Shown: positions 38,901 through 44,677, counted from the stretch's first letter. The stretch is 64,000 nt of DNA from Brachionus plicatilis (GCA_010279815.1 QEOQ01000345.1:43733-107732); one strand, 5' to 3'. Translations and numbers: made by a program. Notes: generated by a model from the sequence alone, not told the origin.

Positions 38901-41900
38901 ATTTTCTCATTTTGAAATAAGAGAATTGATCAATTGAACAAATATTTTAAAAGAGACATTTGACAAAGATGCATTTAGAATTGTAGTTAGCAAAGTCTGT
39001 CAAAGCCTAACATTGGAATAGGCTAAACCCATTTGAGCATTAGTGTAATATAAAAACAGATACACATGTTACAAATACAAAGTTAAGTTAAATATAATAG
39101 ATAAAATTACTTCTTTGACATAGCTTTCAATCTCTGAACTGATTATGTCTATTTCAGCCTTGATTTGAACAGCCTCCGAAATTCGGTCCTTTTGTCTTAG
39201 CTCCTTAACTCTAGCCAAACAATCTTCAATTCTTAAACTTAATTTTGCACGTCTATCTTTAACTCGGGCGATCCAGTCTTCTCTTTCTTTCATCAATTTG
39301 GATTCTGTATTGATCAACATTGGCTGTATGTTGTCAAACCATGTAAAAGTGTAATTATTCCATTTCAAGTCTTCTTTGGAAAAAAATGCATAATCCAACA
39401 AGAACAACACGTTTTGGCCCGATTCGTATATTTTCTCTTTGAGTTGATAAGCTTCATAAAATCGCGCATTTTCAACGTATTTTATAAGTTTAACACATTC
39501 TTCAGGTGTTTCTCCATACTGAGTCATAGTCTGAACAATCTTATCAAATCGTTCACAAATTGACTTGTTCAAACTTAAATTATTAACCATTATTTTGCTA
39601 ATTATTATTTCAATGCATTGATTAGCTCTGCTTAACAAACATTTGTTCAGTTCTTGACATTCTAAAAGATATAAATTTAGGTAAACTCTGTCCGGAAGTA
39701 TTCTTATTTCGTTAATCAACTCTTTAAAGTATTCTATTTTGGCTCTGTAATCGTTTAACACCTGATTTTTGTGAAGCATAAAAATATTAGTGTCCTGAAT
39801 ACAATTGTTTGATAACAAGTAAATATATTTGTCATATGTTTTCTGATAATTTAGTGGACCATATGAGTTAGAATCGATTATTTTGTCAATCTGAGACTTA
39901 AGCATGCTAACCAAATGATTATTTATAGACAGCATGTTTAGATAGAAACGTTTGGGCTTAAAATTTATGAAGAGAAGTGTTTCGATGCGCGGAAAATCCC
40001 ACAAACAAAGAACAACATGATCGATTATTTGCTTTAGAATTGATCGGATATCATCCAAATTTGGATCAAGATAGAACTTTGATAATTTAACATTTGGTCG
40101 TAAAGGTATAACAATTGGAATGACTGTATGAGGAACTAAAACACCTCGGAATTGAGTATCACTATTTGATTCATAATGATTACCATTTAGGTACGATGAC
40201 AAAAAATTTACAAATTCATTTAGAGTTTTTTCGGTTAAATTCCTCAAGATACTTGAAATAACAATTGCAACAGTTTCAAAAAATGAATCCATAATTTCTA
40301 ATCGTTCATTCTTAGAAAAAAAATTTTAGTAAAAATTCAAGATGACTAAATATTGTAGTTAAAAGTATAATTAAGTACAAAAGAATAAACTTCAGTTTTT
40401 TTCTTTATTTTACTTGAAAAAAGGTAATTTTCAAAGTATCAAATCAGCTTTGTATTTGAAAAAAAAATATCAAAAAACAGTATTATTAAGCCGACTTTAA
40501 ACAAAAACTACGTTAAAAACAAGTAATGAATATAGTATGAATTATAATTAGCTATCGATTGATTTGATAATACTATTCCTTAATTTTGAATAAGTTTTGG
40601 TTCTTTTAGAGTCTACAGTCTTTGAAAAACGATTTAATAAAAGAAAATTGTATTTGCTATTTGATTTAAAAAATCAAAAAAAAAAACTTGCCAAATTTTC
40701 GAAAAGCCCGAACTACTGACTGTATGACAAAATCACAAAATTTTTGGAAAATCGAAATTTAAAATTAAAAAGGATGATAAGAAGTCAAAAATCTATTTGC
40801 AATCATTTATCGCTACTTAATTCTTTGATTGAATACATTTTTTTTAAATTCTTATCCATTAATTTATTCATTCATTTTATTCAATTTATTTAAATTTACA
40901 GATTATGTTTTCGAATAAAAATTAATAACAAAAATTGATAACATATCAAAATTTAAAAAATGTTACTTACATTATCAAATGTGTTGAGAGAAATCATTAA
41001 CTCTATGTTGGTTTTATTTATAGAAATTATATTTCTGCAATCATTTATCCACTCACAGCACAAAATTTTTTTTCGATCACAAATTTGCTGTTTTATCAAA
41101 TCATGAAACTCTTGAATACTTAACGGCATGCATTTTGTAAGCTCGTCCAAATTAATTAAGCTGAAATTCCAATATTTCTGATTGAAATTATAAAATATCT
41201 TATGTATCCAAAAATTGTTGTACAAAAACAGACGCTTTTTGGCAAATAATTTACTTTCTTGGTAAGTTGCGTGCCATGGAAAAAAAAATCTTCCTGCCGA
41301 CACACTTTTTTTACTCACAACTCTCACTCCAAGTCTTTCTTGTTCATCTTCATCCTTAAGTATATAGTCTAGGATAGATTTTTTAACAGACCAGCTATAC
41401 TGTTCCCTTATAGATGCTTGAAAATCAACTACCGATTCATTCAGCTCATCAATCAATAATTCTTTATTTACCCTATTTCTTATACTTTTCAAAATGTCAT
41501 CTGACAAAGGATACAACATCGATTCTGTAATTGAATCATTTAGAAGTTTTTGATAGCGAACAAATGTTTGTTTATCAGGAGAATTTGGCCTAGTCAAACC
41601 ATAGGTCGAAGTATACCAAGGCATAAATTTAAACTCATTGTCGCACTCAATTCTAATATCACTCAATTCATTATCACCTAATAAAACATCATTTTTATTT
41701 TCAGACTTTATCTTTTTATCACTATCGCTTAGAACAAATGAAAAAAGTTTTTCTAATTTATTTGGTACAGTTGGTGCATCAGATTGGTCCACAAGAGAAA
41801 TTTTTTTTTGTTTGCTCTTTTCTTTTTTTAATTTGGAAACTAATGCTCTCGATGACGTTATATATTTCAAGGCTTTTAATTTTACCAAACGATTGGCTTT

Positions 41901-42266
41901 TTTGGTGTCCTCTTTGTTGTCCTCTATTTTAGGAAGCTTAAGAGATTTTTGTTCCGAATATCCCCAACTCCCATAGTAAAAAGTATTGCTCTTTTCAATT
42001 GATGAATTAGTGTGAAAATTTTCCCAACTTTGACTGTTTTTGTTGAGCTCGTGAATCGAACGGGTATTTAAGTCTTTTGCTTTAGGTGAATAATTGTTAG
42101 CAATCAAGTCGCTGGCGTGGCGATGAAATTTAATTTGATTAGCCGGAGTGGCAAGAGTGAGTGCGCCACGACTCACTATTTTTGGATTTTTGCTAATTTC
42201 GTTTTGTTTCGAGTCCAAAGGCGGAAAATGTTGCATAAAAGTTGGACGATGGTTTCGCGTGCTCAT
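2232..42266 (-). CDS. axonemal dynein heavy chain, DNAH7-like (whole gene, 14 exons)
   Basis: Motor subunit of a single-headed inner-arm axonemal dynein; it hydrolyses ATP to slide doublet microtubules in cilia. Fourteen exons can be joined with GT-AG introns: 42266-40971, 40310-39111, 36025-35306, 34305-33486, 32208-30077, 25819-25091, 25037-24943, 24882-24804, 15755-14354, 11152-9519, 7813-7653, 7596-6978, 5877-5086 and 2990-2232. They total 12,438 nt (4,145 aa), close to the usual length of about 4,000 aa. Order: N-terminal tail, linker, AAA1 (P-loop GPAGTGKT near residue 1428), AAA2 (GDSLSGKT), AAA3 (GNTGTGKT, about 2088), AAA4 (GVGGTGRS, about 2475), stalk and microtubule-binding domain, AAA5, AAA6, and a C-terminal domain ending in CQLDD. 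Resemblance to DNAH7/DNAH3/DNAH12 is from memory of the family. Introns range from 53 bp to 9 kb and are full of transposons. One exon boundary (36025) carries a 1-2 base uncertainty. Confidence 0.9.
3581..4098. mobile_element. MITE with GGCAA-type inverted ends
   Basis: About 518 bp, bounded by CAACTTGAAGTTCATGATCA and its inverted counterpart TGATCATGAACTTCAATTTG. The same ends bound a 516-bp element at 37830-38345, and the two share their internal sequence. No target duplication is obvious here. The 61-codon ORF inside is part of the repeat, not a gene. Confidence 0.65.
4355..4420 (-). mobile_element. LINE 3' end, family with CTGAAGGAGC hairpin
   Basis: On the minus strand CTGAAGGAGCATTAGCTCGG is followed by CAGATAAACAAACAAATAAATAA. 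The same 3' end with an A-rich tail occurs on the plus strand at 59695-59757. The GC-rich hairpin plus a microsatellite tail is what 5'-truncated non-LTR retrotransposons leave behind. Confidence 0.5.
4670..4740 (-). mobile_element. LINE 3' end, same family as the LINE at 27-29.5 kb
   Basis: The reverse complement reads AGGCTAAAAAGAAGGACTAA, then TTCCATTCTG and CAGCCTGAGG, which matches the 3'UTR of the Jockey/I-like LINE at 29415-29470. It is a severely 5'-truncated copy; no coding part is recognisable. Confidence 0.55.
5086..5877 (-). CDS. dynein heavy chain exon 13 (C-terminal domain, first part)
   Basis: Residues 3630-3893. Motifs [42 protein letters not shown] and [14 protein letters not shown] are near-universal in dynein heavy chains. 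It ends at GTAAGA after FDIRSIQ; the 15 codons beyond in the open frame are intronic. Confidence 0.93.
6200..6565 (+). pseudogene. coding relic with zinc-finger-like Cys/His motif
   Basis: Reads [20 protein letters not shown], a C2H2-like pattern, and after a low-complexity gap [20 protein letters not shown] followed by VECSIC, at which point a foldback begins. The base composition is richer than the surroundings. It is probably a piece of a mobile-element ORF; the family is not recognised. Confidence 0.3.
6566..6919. repeat. long foldback element, GGCATCTTGAAGTTTAG family
   Basis: A near-perfect inverted repeat of about 350 bp. Arms start GGCATCTTGAAGTTTAGGAT and end in the inverse; the centre carries CTCTGCAAAAACTCTGCA and its inverted mate. 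The same element is at 26107-26461 and, damaged, at 37183-37417 and 58863-59097. The ORFs here come from the hairpin arms. Confidence 0.75.
6978..7596 (-). CDS. dynein heavy chain exon 12 (AAA6)
   Basis: Residues 3423-3629. It starts [15 protein letters not shown] and includes the AAA6 signatures [22 protein letters not shown] and [12 protein letters not shown]. The donor is GTAAGT after YTCET. Confidence 0.92.
7653..7813 (-). CDS. dynein heavy chain exon 11
   Basis: A 161-nt exon (residues 3370-3423) located by homology and phase. It reads [11 protein letters not shown], then [19 protein letters not shown] and FLFSFLL, the conserved start of AAA6. Acceptor TTTTAAG, donor GTAATT. Confidence 0.85.
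7814..9518 (-). other. dynein intron 10
   Basis: A 1.7-kb intron of A/T-rich sequence. I see no gene, tRNA or clear element in it. Confidence 0.5.
9519..11152 (-). CDS. dynein heavy chain exon 10 (microtubule-binding domain, CC2, AAA5)
   Basis: Residues 2825-3369. It opens [21 protein letters not shown], the conserved base of the microtubule-binding domain, then [11 protein letters not shown] and CKWI, the returning stalk helix CC2, and AAA5 ([21 protein letters not shown]). Ends [10 protein letters not shown] at GTAAGT. Confidence 0.9.
11473..11622. repeat. degraded foldback
   Basis: The arms AGTTCAAAATTCATTCTGTG and, inverted, ATTCACATAACTAATTTTGA flank a centre with ACTCTGCAAATT and TTTGCAGAAA. 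It is of the same architecture as the other hairpins in the window, with eroded arms. Confidence 0.45.
12507..12604. repeat. foldback core (TCTGCAAAAACTCTG hairpin)
   Basis: A hairpin of about 98 bp with TCTGCAAAAACTCTGGAATT and inverted GCAGAGTATTTTGCAGACC. The inner ATACTTTTTAATGGCATGCA is shared with the centre of the element at 6566-6919, so this is a decayed member of that family. Confidence 0.5.
12868..13070. repeat. degraded palindromic repeat related to 34895-35055
   Basis: Shares ACTTTGTTAAATCTAAAGTT, AAAATCTGCAAATGTC, CGATGG and CAATGTGCATTTTG, in the same order, with the repeats at 34895 and 56928. The 77-codon ORF here is a by-product of it. Confidence 0.45.
13292..14313 (+). mobile_element. 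Ginger-like DNA transposon relic (integrase-type)
   Basis: Inverted ends of about 70 bp: TGTAACAGTAAATTTAC on the left, TGTTACCGTAAATTTC inverted on the right, sharing the inner ACACGTAAATTTGTAAATTT. TGT...ACA termini and an integrase-like core inside (13755-14095) fit Ginger-type cut-and-paste elements. Flanks TATA/TATT could be a decayed 4-bp target duplication. It sits in dynein intron 9, about 40 bp from exon 9. Confidence 0.6.
13755..14095 (+). pseudogene. integrase relic with Cys-rich C-terminal tail
   Basis: Reads [11 protein letters not shown], then [12 protein letters not shown], matching the end of the retroviral-type integrase core found in Ginger elements and their domesticated relatives (KRBA2/SCAND3 type, where GRPRHPQSQGSVERAN is usual). 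After frameshifts it reads [14 protein letters not shown], stop, [14 protein letters not shown], the Cys-rich tail of the same family. In-frame stops and frameshifts make it inactive. The 5' half, including the first catalytic Asp, is missing. Confidence 0.55.
14354..15755 (-). CDS. dynein heavy chain exon 9 (AAA4 and first stalk helix)
   Basis: Residues 2358-2825. It carries the pre-AAA4 motif LYFGDF, then [17 protein letters not shown] and the AAA4 P-loop [14 protein letters not shown], followed by a long Lys/Glu-rich coiled coil (CC1 of the stalk) up to [10 protein letters not shown]. The donor is GTAAGA; beyond it the open frame only reads into a transposon end at 14313. Confidence 0.9.
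15949..16282. repeat. long foldback element, GGCATTGTG family
   Basis: An inverted repeat of about 334 bp. The arms begin GGCATTGTGAATTTTGGAAC and end in the inverse, with GTGCCACCAAAATTAAGTC in both arms and a centre carrying CTCTGCAATAACTCTGCA. The flanks AAACTTTTG and AGAATTTTG may be a decayed 9-bp target duplication. Mirror-image ORFs on both strands here come from the palindrome. Confidence 0.7.
17067..17138 (-). tRNA. tRNA-Pro (TGG), copy 1
   Basis: The 72-nt cloverleaf reads GGCCTGATGGTCTAGTGGTA at its 5' end. The acceptor stem GGCCTGA pairs with TCAGGCC, the discriminator is C, the anticodon stem CTCGC/GCGAG encloses TGG, and the T arm is CCGGGTTCGATCCCCGG. A and B boxes are intact. 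No intron. Followed 112 bp away by a divergent tRNA-Val. Confidence 0.95.
17250..17322 (+). tRNA. tRNA-Val (TAC), copy 1
   Basis: A 73-nt cloverleaf with acceptor GCTTCGA/TCGAAGT (a G-T first pair), D arm GGTGTAGTGGTTATCAC, anticodon stem TCTGC/GCAGA around TAC, T arm GCGAGTTCGATCCTCGC, and discriminator A. A T-run of six starts 2 bp downstream, a Pol III terminator. Confidence 0.94.
17988..18809 (+). pseudogene. decayed non-LTR reverse transcriptase, C-terminal half
   Basis: Reads [20 protein letters not shown], then KLFADDTTI with the catalytic ADD, and after stops and shifts [49 protein letters not shown] and KYGAKTFEF. This order is standard for the palm-thumb part of LINE reverse transcriptases. 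Many stops and indels make it a fossil. It lies in dynein intron 8, opposite to the host gene. The clade is unclear. Confidence 0.65.
20538..20792. repeat. long near-perfect hairpin upstream of LRR gene
   Basis: The arms ATAACTTTTGTTCTAAGTGT through GAAACAAATGTTGTTTCACC are repeated inverted; the tip carries TTCTGCAGAAGTCTGCAAAA and its inverse. The hairpin ends about 180 bp before the LRR gene's ATG, where it could affect transcription. Confidence 0.75.
20973..22595 (+). CDS. leucine-rich-repeat single-pass membrane protein
   Basis: A 540-residue, intronless gene lying inside intron 8 of the dynein gene on the opposite strand. The second Met (21012) starts a good signal peptide ([13 protein letters not shown]), so it is the likelier start. 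Then comes a Cys cluster like an LRR N-cap ([23 protein letters not shown]), divergent LRRs ([46 protein letters not shown]), a C-cap-like [11 protein letters not shown] with further Cys, and a transmembrane helix near residues 466-488 ([17 protein letters not shown]). A short cytoplasmic tail of about 50 residues follows. It is probably a cell-surface recognition or adhesion protein. No TIR or kinase domain is seen. The frame is fully open. Long inverted repeats flank the gene. Confidence 0.82.
   Translation: MFENLFNFNNTNKMLEHIYVFLFLKLVQCKIETICPNAIEPFDCKCYIDFNYISQECPYGLAELDCRLDNKNLTHLITKLSKACYSALNLENVDLIPRNAFEKISFISSASLNFKKVSHISSFAFVNIKSSINVKIDDDFSTSTQFEPKSFSLIKNLTLIEFKNFKLLELKRDFFHESIIQTILVNRSKFYGFFNYSANTTTTLVKHLFIKDSYTNGILNERMLGYFYSLQTVTIINSGIEIVHDIFNKYNQLKSLDLGLNSIRSIDFNNHLLELNLFNNPVENFSLIGRKLTFLGLKSTLIEKFSLNAPNLEHMVLADSKFVTKFKNLNSLLDQIEEKHATSLELIDMSHDEVYMDDKLFAKEHLEKKNCLWNGLMNRTFIKINKHHRCDCSTIYLYKNLDLTLQEIRLVPVCYAKLLIESKVKERQNECGLKDVYLNCSFARVSTVMPVTFESRDQQLFVRKKIEWELTVPITVALFVSSLFMLTFFVLRAKIDFSKKFDNVYRSNDTKRSQVIEQSEMNEILTISKNSIQIRLNQNV
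23845..24170 (+). pseudogene. decayed MULE-like transposase fragment
   Basis: Across frameshifts and stops it reads [19 protein letters not shown], then [19 protein letters not shown] and [20 protein letters not shown]. The pattern (YF...W.N...WYEG, later a LPLG segment and a LW..A segment) resembles the stretch before the SWIM finger in animal Mutator-like transposases. It is a weak but ordered match, and more GC-rich than the flanks. It lies just upstream of the second tRNA pair. Confidence 0.4.
24414..24485 (-). tRNA. tRNA-Pro (TGG), copy 2
   Basis: Identical over 72 nt to the tRNA-Pro at 17067-17138, with the same flanking AAAATGGGC and TTCATATAAGTATAAAAAAT. It is intact by the same criteria. 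Confidence 0.95.
24598..24670 (+). tRNA. tRNA-Val (TAC), copy 2
   Basis: Identical over 73 nt to the tRNA-Val at 17250-17322; a six-T Pol III terminator follows after CA. The spacer to the divergent tRNA-Pro is 112 bp, as in copy 1, with only single-base differences. Confidence 0.94.
24804..24882 (-). CDS. dynein heavy chain exon 8
   Basis: A 79-nt exon (residues 2331-2357) reading [18 protein letters not shown], the conserved HE..RVF.DRL motif of dynein AAA3. Acceptor TTTAAG, donor GTAAAT. Its downstream intron is 9 kb long and holds other genes. Confidence 0.85.
24943..25037 (-). CDS. dynein heavy chain exon 7
   Basis: A 95-nt exon (residues 2300-2331) found from frame and splice sites. 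It reads [11 protein letters not shown] to LIRL and splits a Trp codon over the next junction. It corresponds to the end of AAA3 (RVI.G.L..K to L.RLW.HE). Confidence 0.82.
25091..25819 (-). CDS. dynein heavy chain exon 6 (AAA3)
   Basis: Residues 2057-2299. P-loop [10 protein letters not shown] and Walker [11 protein letters not shown] identify AAA3, the regulatory ATP site; [19 protein letters not shown] follows. The donor is GTGATT, weaker than the others, but it restores the frame: RVIN joins GILLF across a 53-bp intron. Confidence 0.9.
26107..26461. mobile_element. foldback/MITE, GGCATCTTGAAGTTTAG family, with target duplication
   Basis: A 355-bp near-perfect palindrome bounded by GGCATCTTGAAGTTTAGGAT and its inverse, flanked on both sides by TCATCAGT (26099-26106 and 26462-26469), an exact 8-bp target duplication. 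This proves it moved as a unit. It lies in dynein intron 5. Confidence 0.85.
27121..29508 (+). mobile_element. Jockey/I-like LINE, 5'-truncated
   Basis: A non-LTR retrotransposon opposite to the dynein gene. It starts inside the endonuclease domain (the SDHQP motif near its 5' limit), continues through reverse transcriptase (27597-29240) and ends in a 3'UTR with a GC-rich hairpin (GGACTAGATCC, CAGCCTGAGG) and an (AAAT)n tail at about 29480-29508. Target-site duplications were not identified. Confidence 0.75.
27130..29240 (+). pseudogene. LINE ORF2 (endonuclease end and reverse transcriptase), broken
   Basis: Frame 1 holds the end of the endonuclease ([10 protein letters not shown]) and a basic linker. 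A frameshift near 27575 leads into the RT ([59 protein letters not shown]). A TAA replaces the codon after FDLEKAFD at 28266, and the rest stays open: [30 protein letters not shown] with catalytic YADD, and [10 protein letters not shown]. Two lesions only, so the insertion is fairly young but dead. The YADDL.IW spelling suits Jockey/I-type LINEs. Confidence 0.75.
30077..32208 (-). CDS. dynein heavy chain exon 5 (AAA1-AAA2)
   Basis: Residues 1346-2056, the largest exon. It opens ARDVVE, then [13 protein letters not shown] and [19 protein letters not shown], hallmarks of the start of AAA1. The main catalytic P-loop is [17 protein letters not shown] and Walker B is [25 protein letters not shown] is the family's AAA1 signature. 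A second P-loop, [11 protein letters not shown], marks AAA2. All catalytic residues expected of an active AAA1 are present. The exon ends at IPRTIK with donor GTAACC. Confidence 0.93.
32209..33485 (-). other. dynein intron 4
   Basis: A 1.28-kb A/T-rich intron with an acceptor (GATTAAG) before CCCGAGATG. I see no gene and no well-defined element in it. Confidence 0.5.
33486..34305 (-). CDS. dynein heavy chain exon 4 (linker)
   Basis: Residues 1073-1346. It contains the linker motif [13 protein letters not shown], typical of all dynein heavy chains, and ends in VLDVH with a phase-1 donor (GTAATT) whose last G makes the Ala codon of the next exon. The linker is the mechanical element that swings over the AAA ring. 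The left edge of the 22-kb-offset duplication falls inside this exon (33967). Confidence 0.85.
34306..35305 (-). other. dynein intron 3
   Basis: A 1-kb intron. The only structure seen is an imperfect palindrome at about 34895-35055 (AACAAAGTTTGTTGAATC against its inverted partner), duplicated at 56928-57089. Confidence 0.6.
35306..36025 (-). CDS. dynein heavy chain exon 3 (linker start)
   Basis: Residues 833-1072, 720 nt in phase. It carries the N2/linker region ([17 protein letters not shown], ending in FWEDEL). I end it at GTAATT after DEL because joining to the next exon restores the family spacing WE..L(6)LD.W. The open frame runs 10 codons into the intron, so an ORF-only annotation would overextend it. 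Start placed from the reading frame; it may be 2 bases off. Confidence 0.82.
36688..37036 (+). mobile_element. L2/CR1-like LINE 3' fragment with (TAC)n tail
   Basis: A 349-bp insertion absent from the duplicate at about 58720. It encodes the LINE C-terminal motif [13 protein letters not shown], then [20 protein letters not shown], and ends in (TAC)n. The empty site AAATTAATTTT in copy 2 shows a short AATT target duplication. It is a young, heavily 5'-truncated copy of the family whose longer relic is at 50971-52556. Confidence 0.8.
37183..37417. repeat. truncated foldback, GGCATCTTGAAGTTTAG family
   Basis: The left arm and centre match the element at 26107, but the right arm stops after GCAGAGCCTTATCTAGT. 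The same truncated form is in the duplicate (58863-59097), so the deletion predates the duplication. Confidence 0.65.
37466..37633 (+). pseudogene. C2H2 zinc-finger coding relic (copy 1)
   Basis: Reads [20 protein letters not shown], then [29 protein letters not shown]. The spacing C-x2-C...GL..H-x4-H resembles the zinc fingers at the N-terminus of some LINE or transposon ORFs. In the duplicate the TGA is TGT (Cys). A foldback (37634) interrupts the frame downstream. The source family is unknown. Confidence 0.45.
37634..38697. mobile_element. foldback, GGCATCTTGAAGTTGATG family, with nested MITE
   Basis: Arms GGCATCTTGAAGTTGATGAT plus TCAATTCAAAATATCATTTC, inverted at the right end, with ATAAAAAA on both sides as a target duplication. 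Without the nested MITE it is about 539 bp, matching its twin at 60657-61194. A third member is at 63226-63757. Confidence 0.75.
37830..38345. mobile_element. nested MITE with GGCAA ends and 9-bp target duplication
   Basis: 516 bp from GGCAACTTGAAGTTCATGAT to its inverse (...CTTCAATTTGCC), flanked by AAATGTATT at 37821-37829 and 38346-38354. The duplicate copy has a single AAATGTATT at 60843-60851, a clean empty site. The 61-codon ORF inside is not a gene. Confidence 0.88.
39111..40310 (-). CDS. dynein heavy chain exon 2 (tail)
   Basis: Residues 433-832, 1,200 nt, phase 0 at both ends (acceptor TTCTAAG, donor GTAATT). It encodes the N-terminal tail region, largely helical, with a coiled-coil-like stretch rich in Lys, Glu and Arg near its end ([16 protein letters not shown]). 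An almost identical copy lies at 61762-62961, where a Ser codon has become a stop. Confidence 0.85.
40311..40970 (-). other. dynein intron 1
   Basis: A 660-bp intron with donor GTAAGT and acceptor TTCTAAG. It is low-complexity A/T sequence; I see no gene or element in it. The right edge of the dynein duplication (40337) falls in its 3' end. Confidence 0.6.
40971..42266 (-). CDS. dynein heavy chain exon 1 (N-terminal tail)
   Basis: Residues 1-432, from ATG 42266 to a GTAAGT donor. The first 200 residues are hydrophilic, basic and probably disordered, as in the variable N-termini of inner-arm dyneins; the rest is mostly helical tail that binds intermediate or light chains. The ATG is the first in frame, and the frame upstream is closed. 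This exon is absent from the downstream duplicate. Confidence 0.8.
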
Positions 42267-43069
42267 TATTTTAAAGCTTTTACATCAAATAAATCAACTT
42301 GGTTTTATTCAGCTAATTATTGTATACAAAACACTTAAGACACATTAAGAAATAGATTCTGAATGCAATCTGAATAAATTGATATAGAGTTGCTAAGAAA
42401 CATCAAGTCGATACAAGAACCCAGGGATCTCAAGCATTTTGTTTACAAATTAATTTAGTATTAATTAAATTTATTATTTAAAATGAGCCTAAAAAAGAAA
42501 ATTTAAAAAATATTTATTAGAAAATTTTTTACTATGGTAAGAATTTATTCAACAAATGTTAAACTATTTTTTTTTTCATTAAAAAATCAACAAGCTGCTG
42601 AATTTTTGGAATTAATGCAATAACCATAAATATTTTTCTTATGCTCAATACTGAGTGACTTGAGATTATCCTCAAATTATATAATAACTATTATTATCAT
42701 TATTATTATTATTATTATTAAATGCTTTGGACATTTTGTCCAATGAGGACATGAGCATTAGTTCGAGTCTTGAAATTTGTCACAAATTAACTAGAAAACA
42801 AAGAAGGCCAAAAAGTAGACATTCTTTCGTAATTTTTGATAAAATAAATCAATTTTTTAATTTTGATTCGATAAATTAAATTTCCATTTTTTACTCAATT
42901 TTTTGTTATTTTTCGAATTTTAACAGGTAGAAAAACCTAAATTAAAGTAAACTTGACTTTTGAGCTGACCAACAATGGAAGTTCAAGTTTGTTGTATTTT
43001 ATTGTATCAATAAAAGTTTTTTTTTGTTTAATAAGAATTTGAAATAATCTCAAGCATGTGAAAAAATTA
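42267..43069. other. region upstream of the dynein gene
   Basis: Contains the presumed dynein promoter and 5'UTR just above 42266, a probable LINE tail (42640-42722) and A/T-rich sequence. No distinct core promoter element could be singled out. Confidence 0.4.
42640..42722 (+). mobile_element. probable LINE 3' end with (ATT)n tail
   Basis: ACTGAGTGACTTGAGATTAT, then CCTCAAATTATATAATAA and (ATT)n. It resembles the CCTGAGGGTCTCCCTCAAAT hairpin and tail of the LINE at 29.5 kb, and lies about 370 bp upstream of the dynein ATG. Confidence 0.35.
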
Positions 43070-43463
43070 CAGACTTGTGCGTAAGTCAAAAAATAAAGTC
43101 ATTTTTAAGTCATTTTTTGGTTAAGTCAAAGATTTGACTTGACTTAAGATTTTTTTTTTAAAGTTAAGTCATTTGACTTGACTTGACTTAGAATGACTTG
43201 AATTTCAAAAAATTTAATTTGTGTTTTCGAAGGAATTTGATAAAAAAATCTTGTAATTAATTTTCTAATATTTACAACATTAAAATTTAAAAAATCATAA
43301 TTAGGATTGGATGCTTGTTACCCGTTTTTATTGACTTTCCCAAAAATAATTCAAGTCATTCTAAGTCAAGTCAAGTCAAATGACTTAACTTTAAAAAAAA
43401 AAATCTTAAGTCAAGTCCGTGACTTGACTTTGACTTTGACTTAGTGACTTACGCACAAGTCTG
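43070..43463. mobile_element. hAT-type MITE with exact 8-bp target duplication
   Basis: 394 bp bounded by CAGACTTGTGCGTAAGTCA and its inverse, flanked on both sides by AAAAATTA (43062-43069 and 43464-43471). CAG...CTG ends and 8-bp duplications are diagnostic of hAT elements. Inside, each arm is full of AAGTCA/TGACTT repeats in head-to-tail order, about 100 bp per arm, with a unique centre. No coding capacity. Confidence 0.9.
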
Positions 43464-43471
43464 AAAAATTA

Positions 43472-44394
43472 TCAGATGTATTACAATAATCTTTGTTTTT
43501 ATAGGGTTCACTTTGTTTTTCAACAACACATTCACTCAAAAACTTATCCTTTGGACGTAAAGGGAAGCTTTTCAAAATGTACAAAATGTACTTGTAAATT
43601 TTTTATTTCAAAATATGAGTGTAGAAGATCAATTGACTCTTTCACATCTCTAGTTCGTAAGGTGTAAATTGACAAAGTTTCTTATTGTAATAAATATTAA
43701 ATATTGAATAAGTTAATTTTTGAAAATTTTTTAAATTTTTTCAAAAAGCTCCTGTAATAAACATTGTATATTATTTTAACGCCTAATCTTTTAGTTTCAA
43801 TACAAGCAAATGCTTATTTTAATAAAATTATTCTTTAACCAAAAGCGTCGGGTCTTATAAACCTGAATATCAATAATATTAAAATTTCAATACTATCAAC
43901 TTTTTTCATATTTTAATATATGCTTTTTGAAGTTTGAAATCTGCAGCACATTCAATTATGAATTTAAAAAATTTTGTGCAAATTTGAAATTTTGAAATTT
44001 GATAAATTTTAATTTTAATTTGCTTATTTTTTGTGAAAAAATCAAAAAACAATTTTTTGGAATCAAAGGATAAATAATTTGATACTAATCTTAATATTCT
44101 ATGCCAGAGTGCTTTAGATTATATGCACTTAATTATTCAGGATCACTCCAAATGGTTTATTTTTTTCTGACAAACAACAGGATTTCTATATTGTTATGAA
44201 TTTTTTATGATTTTTTAAGTTTTACTTGTTTTAAAGCTTTAACAGACATTGATAATTTTCACTTTTCAATAAAATTTTTCCAAGAGAATCGGAAAAATTC
44301 GAAAAATAACCTTACTCTTTATGTGGTATTTTTTGTAAACCAATATGTTTTAATGTTTCCAATCCTTTTTTTATTGGATTTTTATTCAAACAAT
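43472..44394. other. A/T-rich spacer
   Basis: Short chance ORFs only; the 63-codon frame at 43476 shows no family features. No element ends recognised. Confidence 0.4.
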
Positions 44395-44677
44395 ATTTGA
44401 GACTAAAATATAGTCTCAGATTCAATCAGCTTCTTTTATTTGTGGTAATCTTTATCTAATAAAATTCCGAGTAGCAAATATCAACATTAATTCGCTCTCA
44501 TCTGATTAGAAAATTGCTAATTTAAAATTTAGGGAGAAGTAAATGGTTATATATCCTATATGAATAATTTAAGTAATTTTTTCATAACCAGACCAAGATA
44601 TTTATAAATTTTAATATAAAATAGTTTATTTTATCACTGATCGACCATTTTTTCTATGATACATGGACCTTATAAAG

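Larger units (their letters stand above)
36026..39110 (-). other. dynein intron 2, filled with mobile elements
   Basis: A 3.1-kb intron holding a LINE 3' fragment (36688-37036), a truncated foldback (37183-37417), a zinc-finger coding relic (about 37466-37633), a 1-kb foldback (37634-38697) and a MITE nested inside that (37830-38345). The downstream duplicate of the same intron lacks the LINE and the nested MITE. Confidence 0.75.
33967..40337. repeat. dynein segment duplicated at 56000-62988 (copy 1)
   Basis: This block, from inside exon 4 to the 3' part of intron 1, is repeated in the same orientation 22,033 bp downstream with very high identity, introns included. Copy 1 alone carries the LINE (36688-37036) and the nested MITE (37830-38345). 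Confidence 0.9.

Noticed and set aside
41638..41976. A 112-codon plus-strand ORF
   Set aside because: Antisense to dynein exon 1.
43080..43460. CRISPR-like array of short AAGTCA repeats
   Set aside because: Repeats are six bases, inverted between halves and enclosed by hAT ends; this is a eukaryotic MITE.
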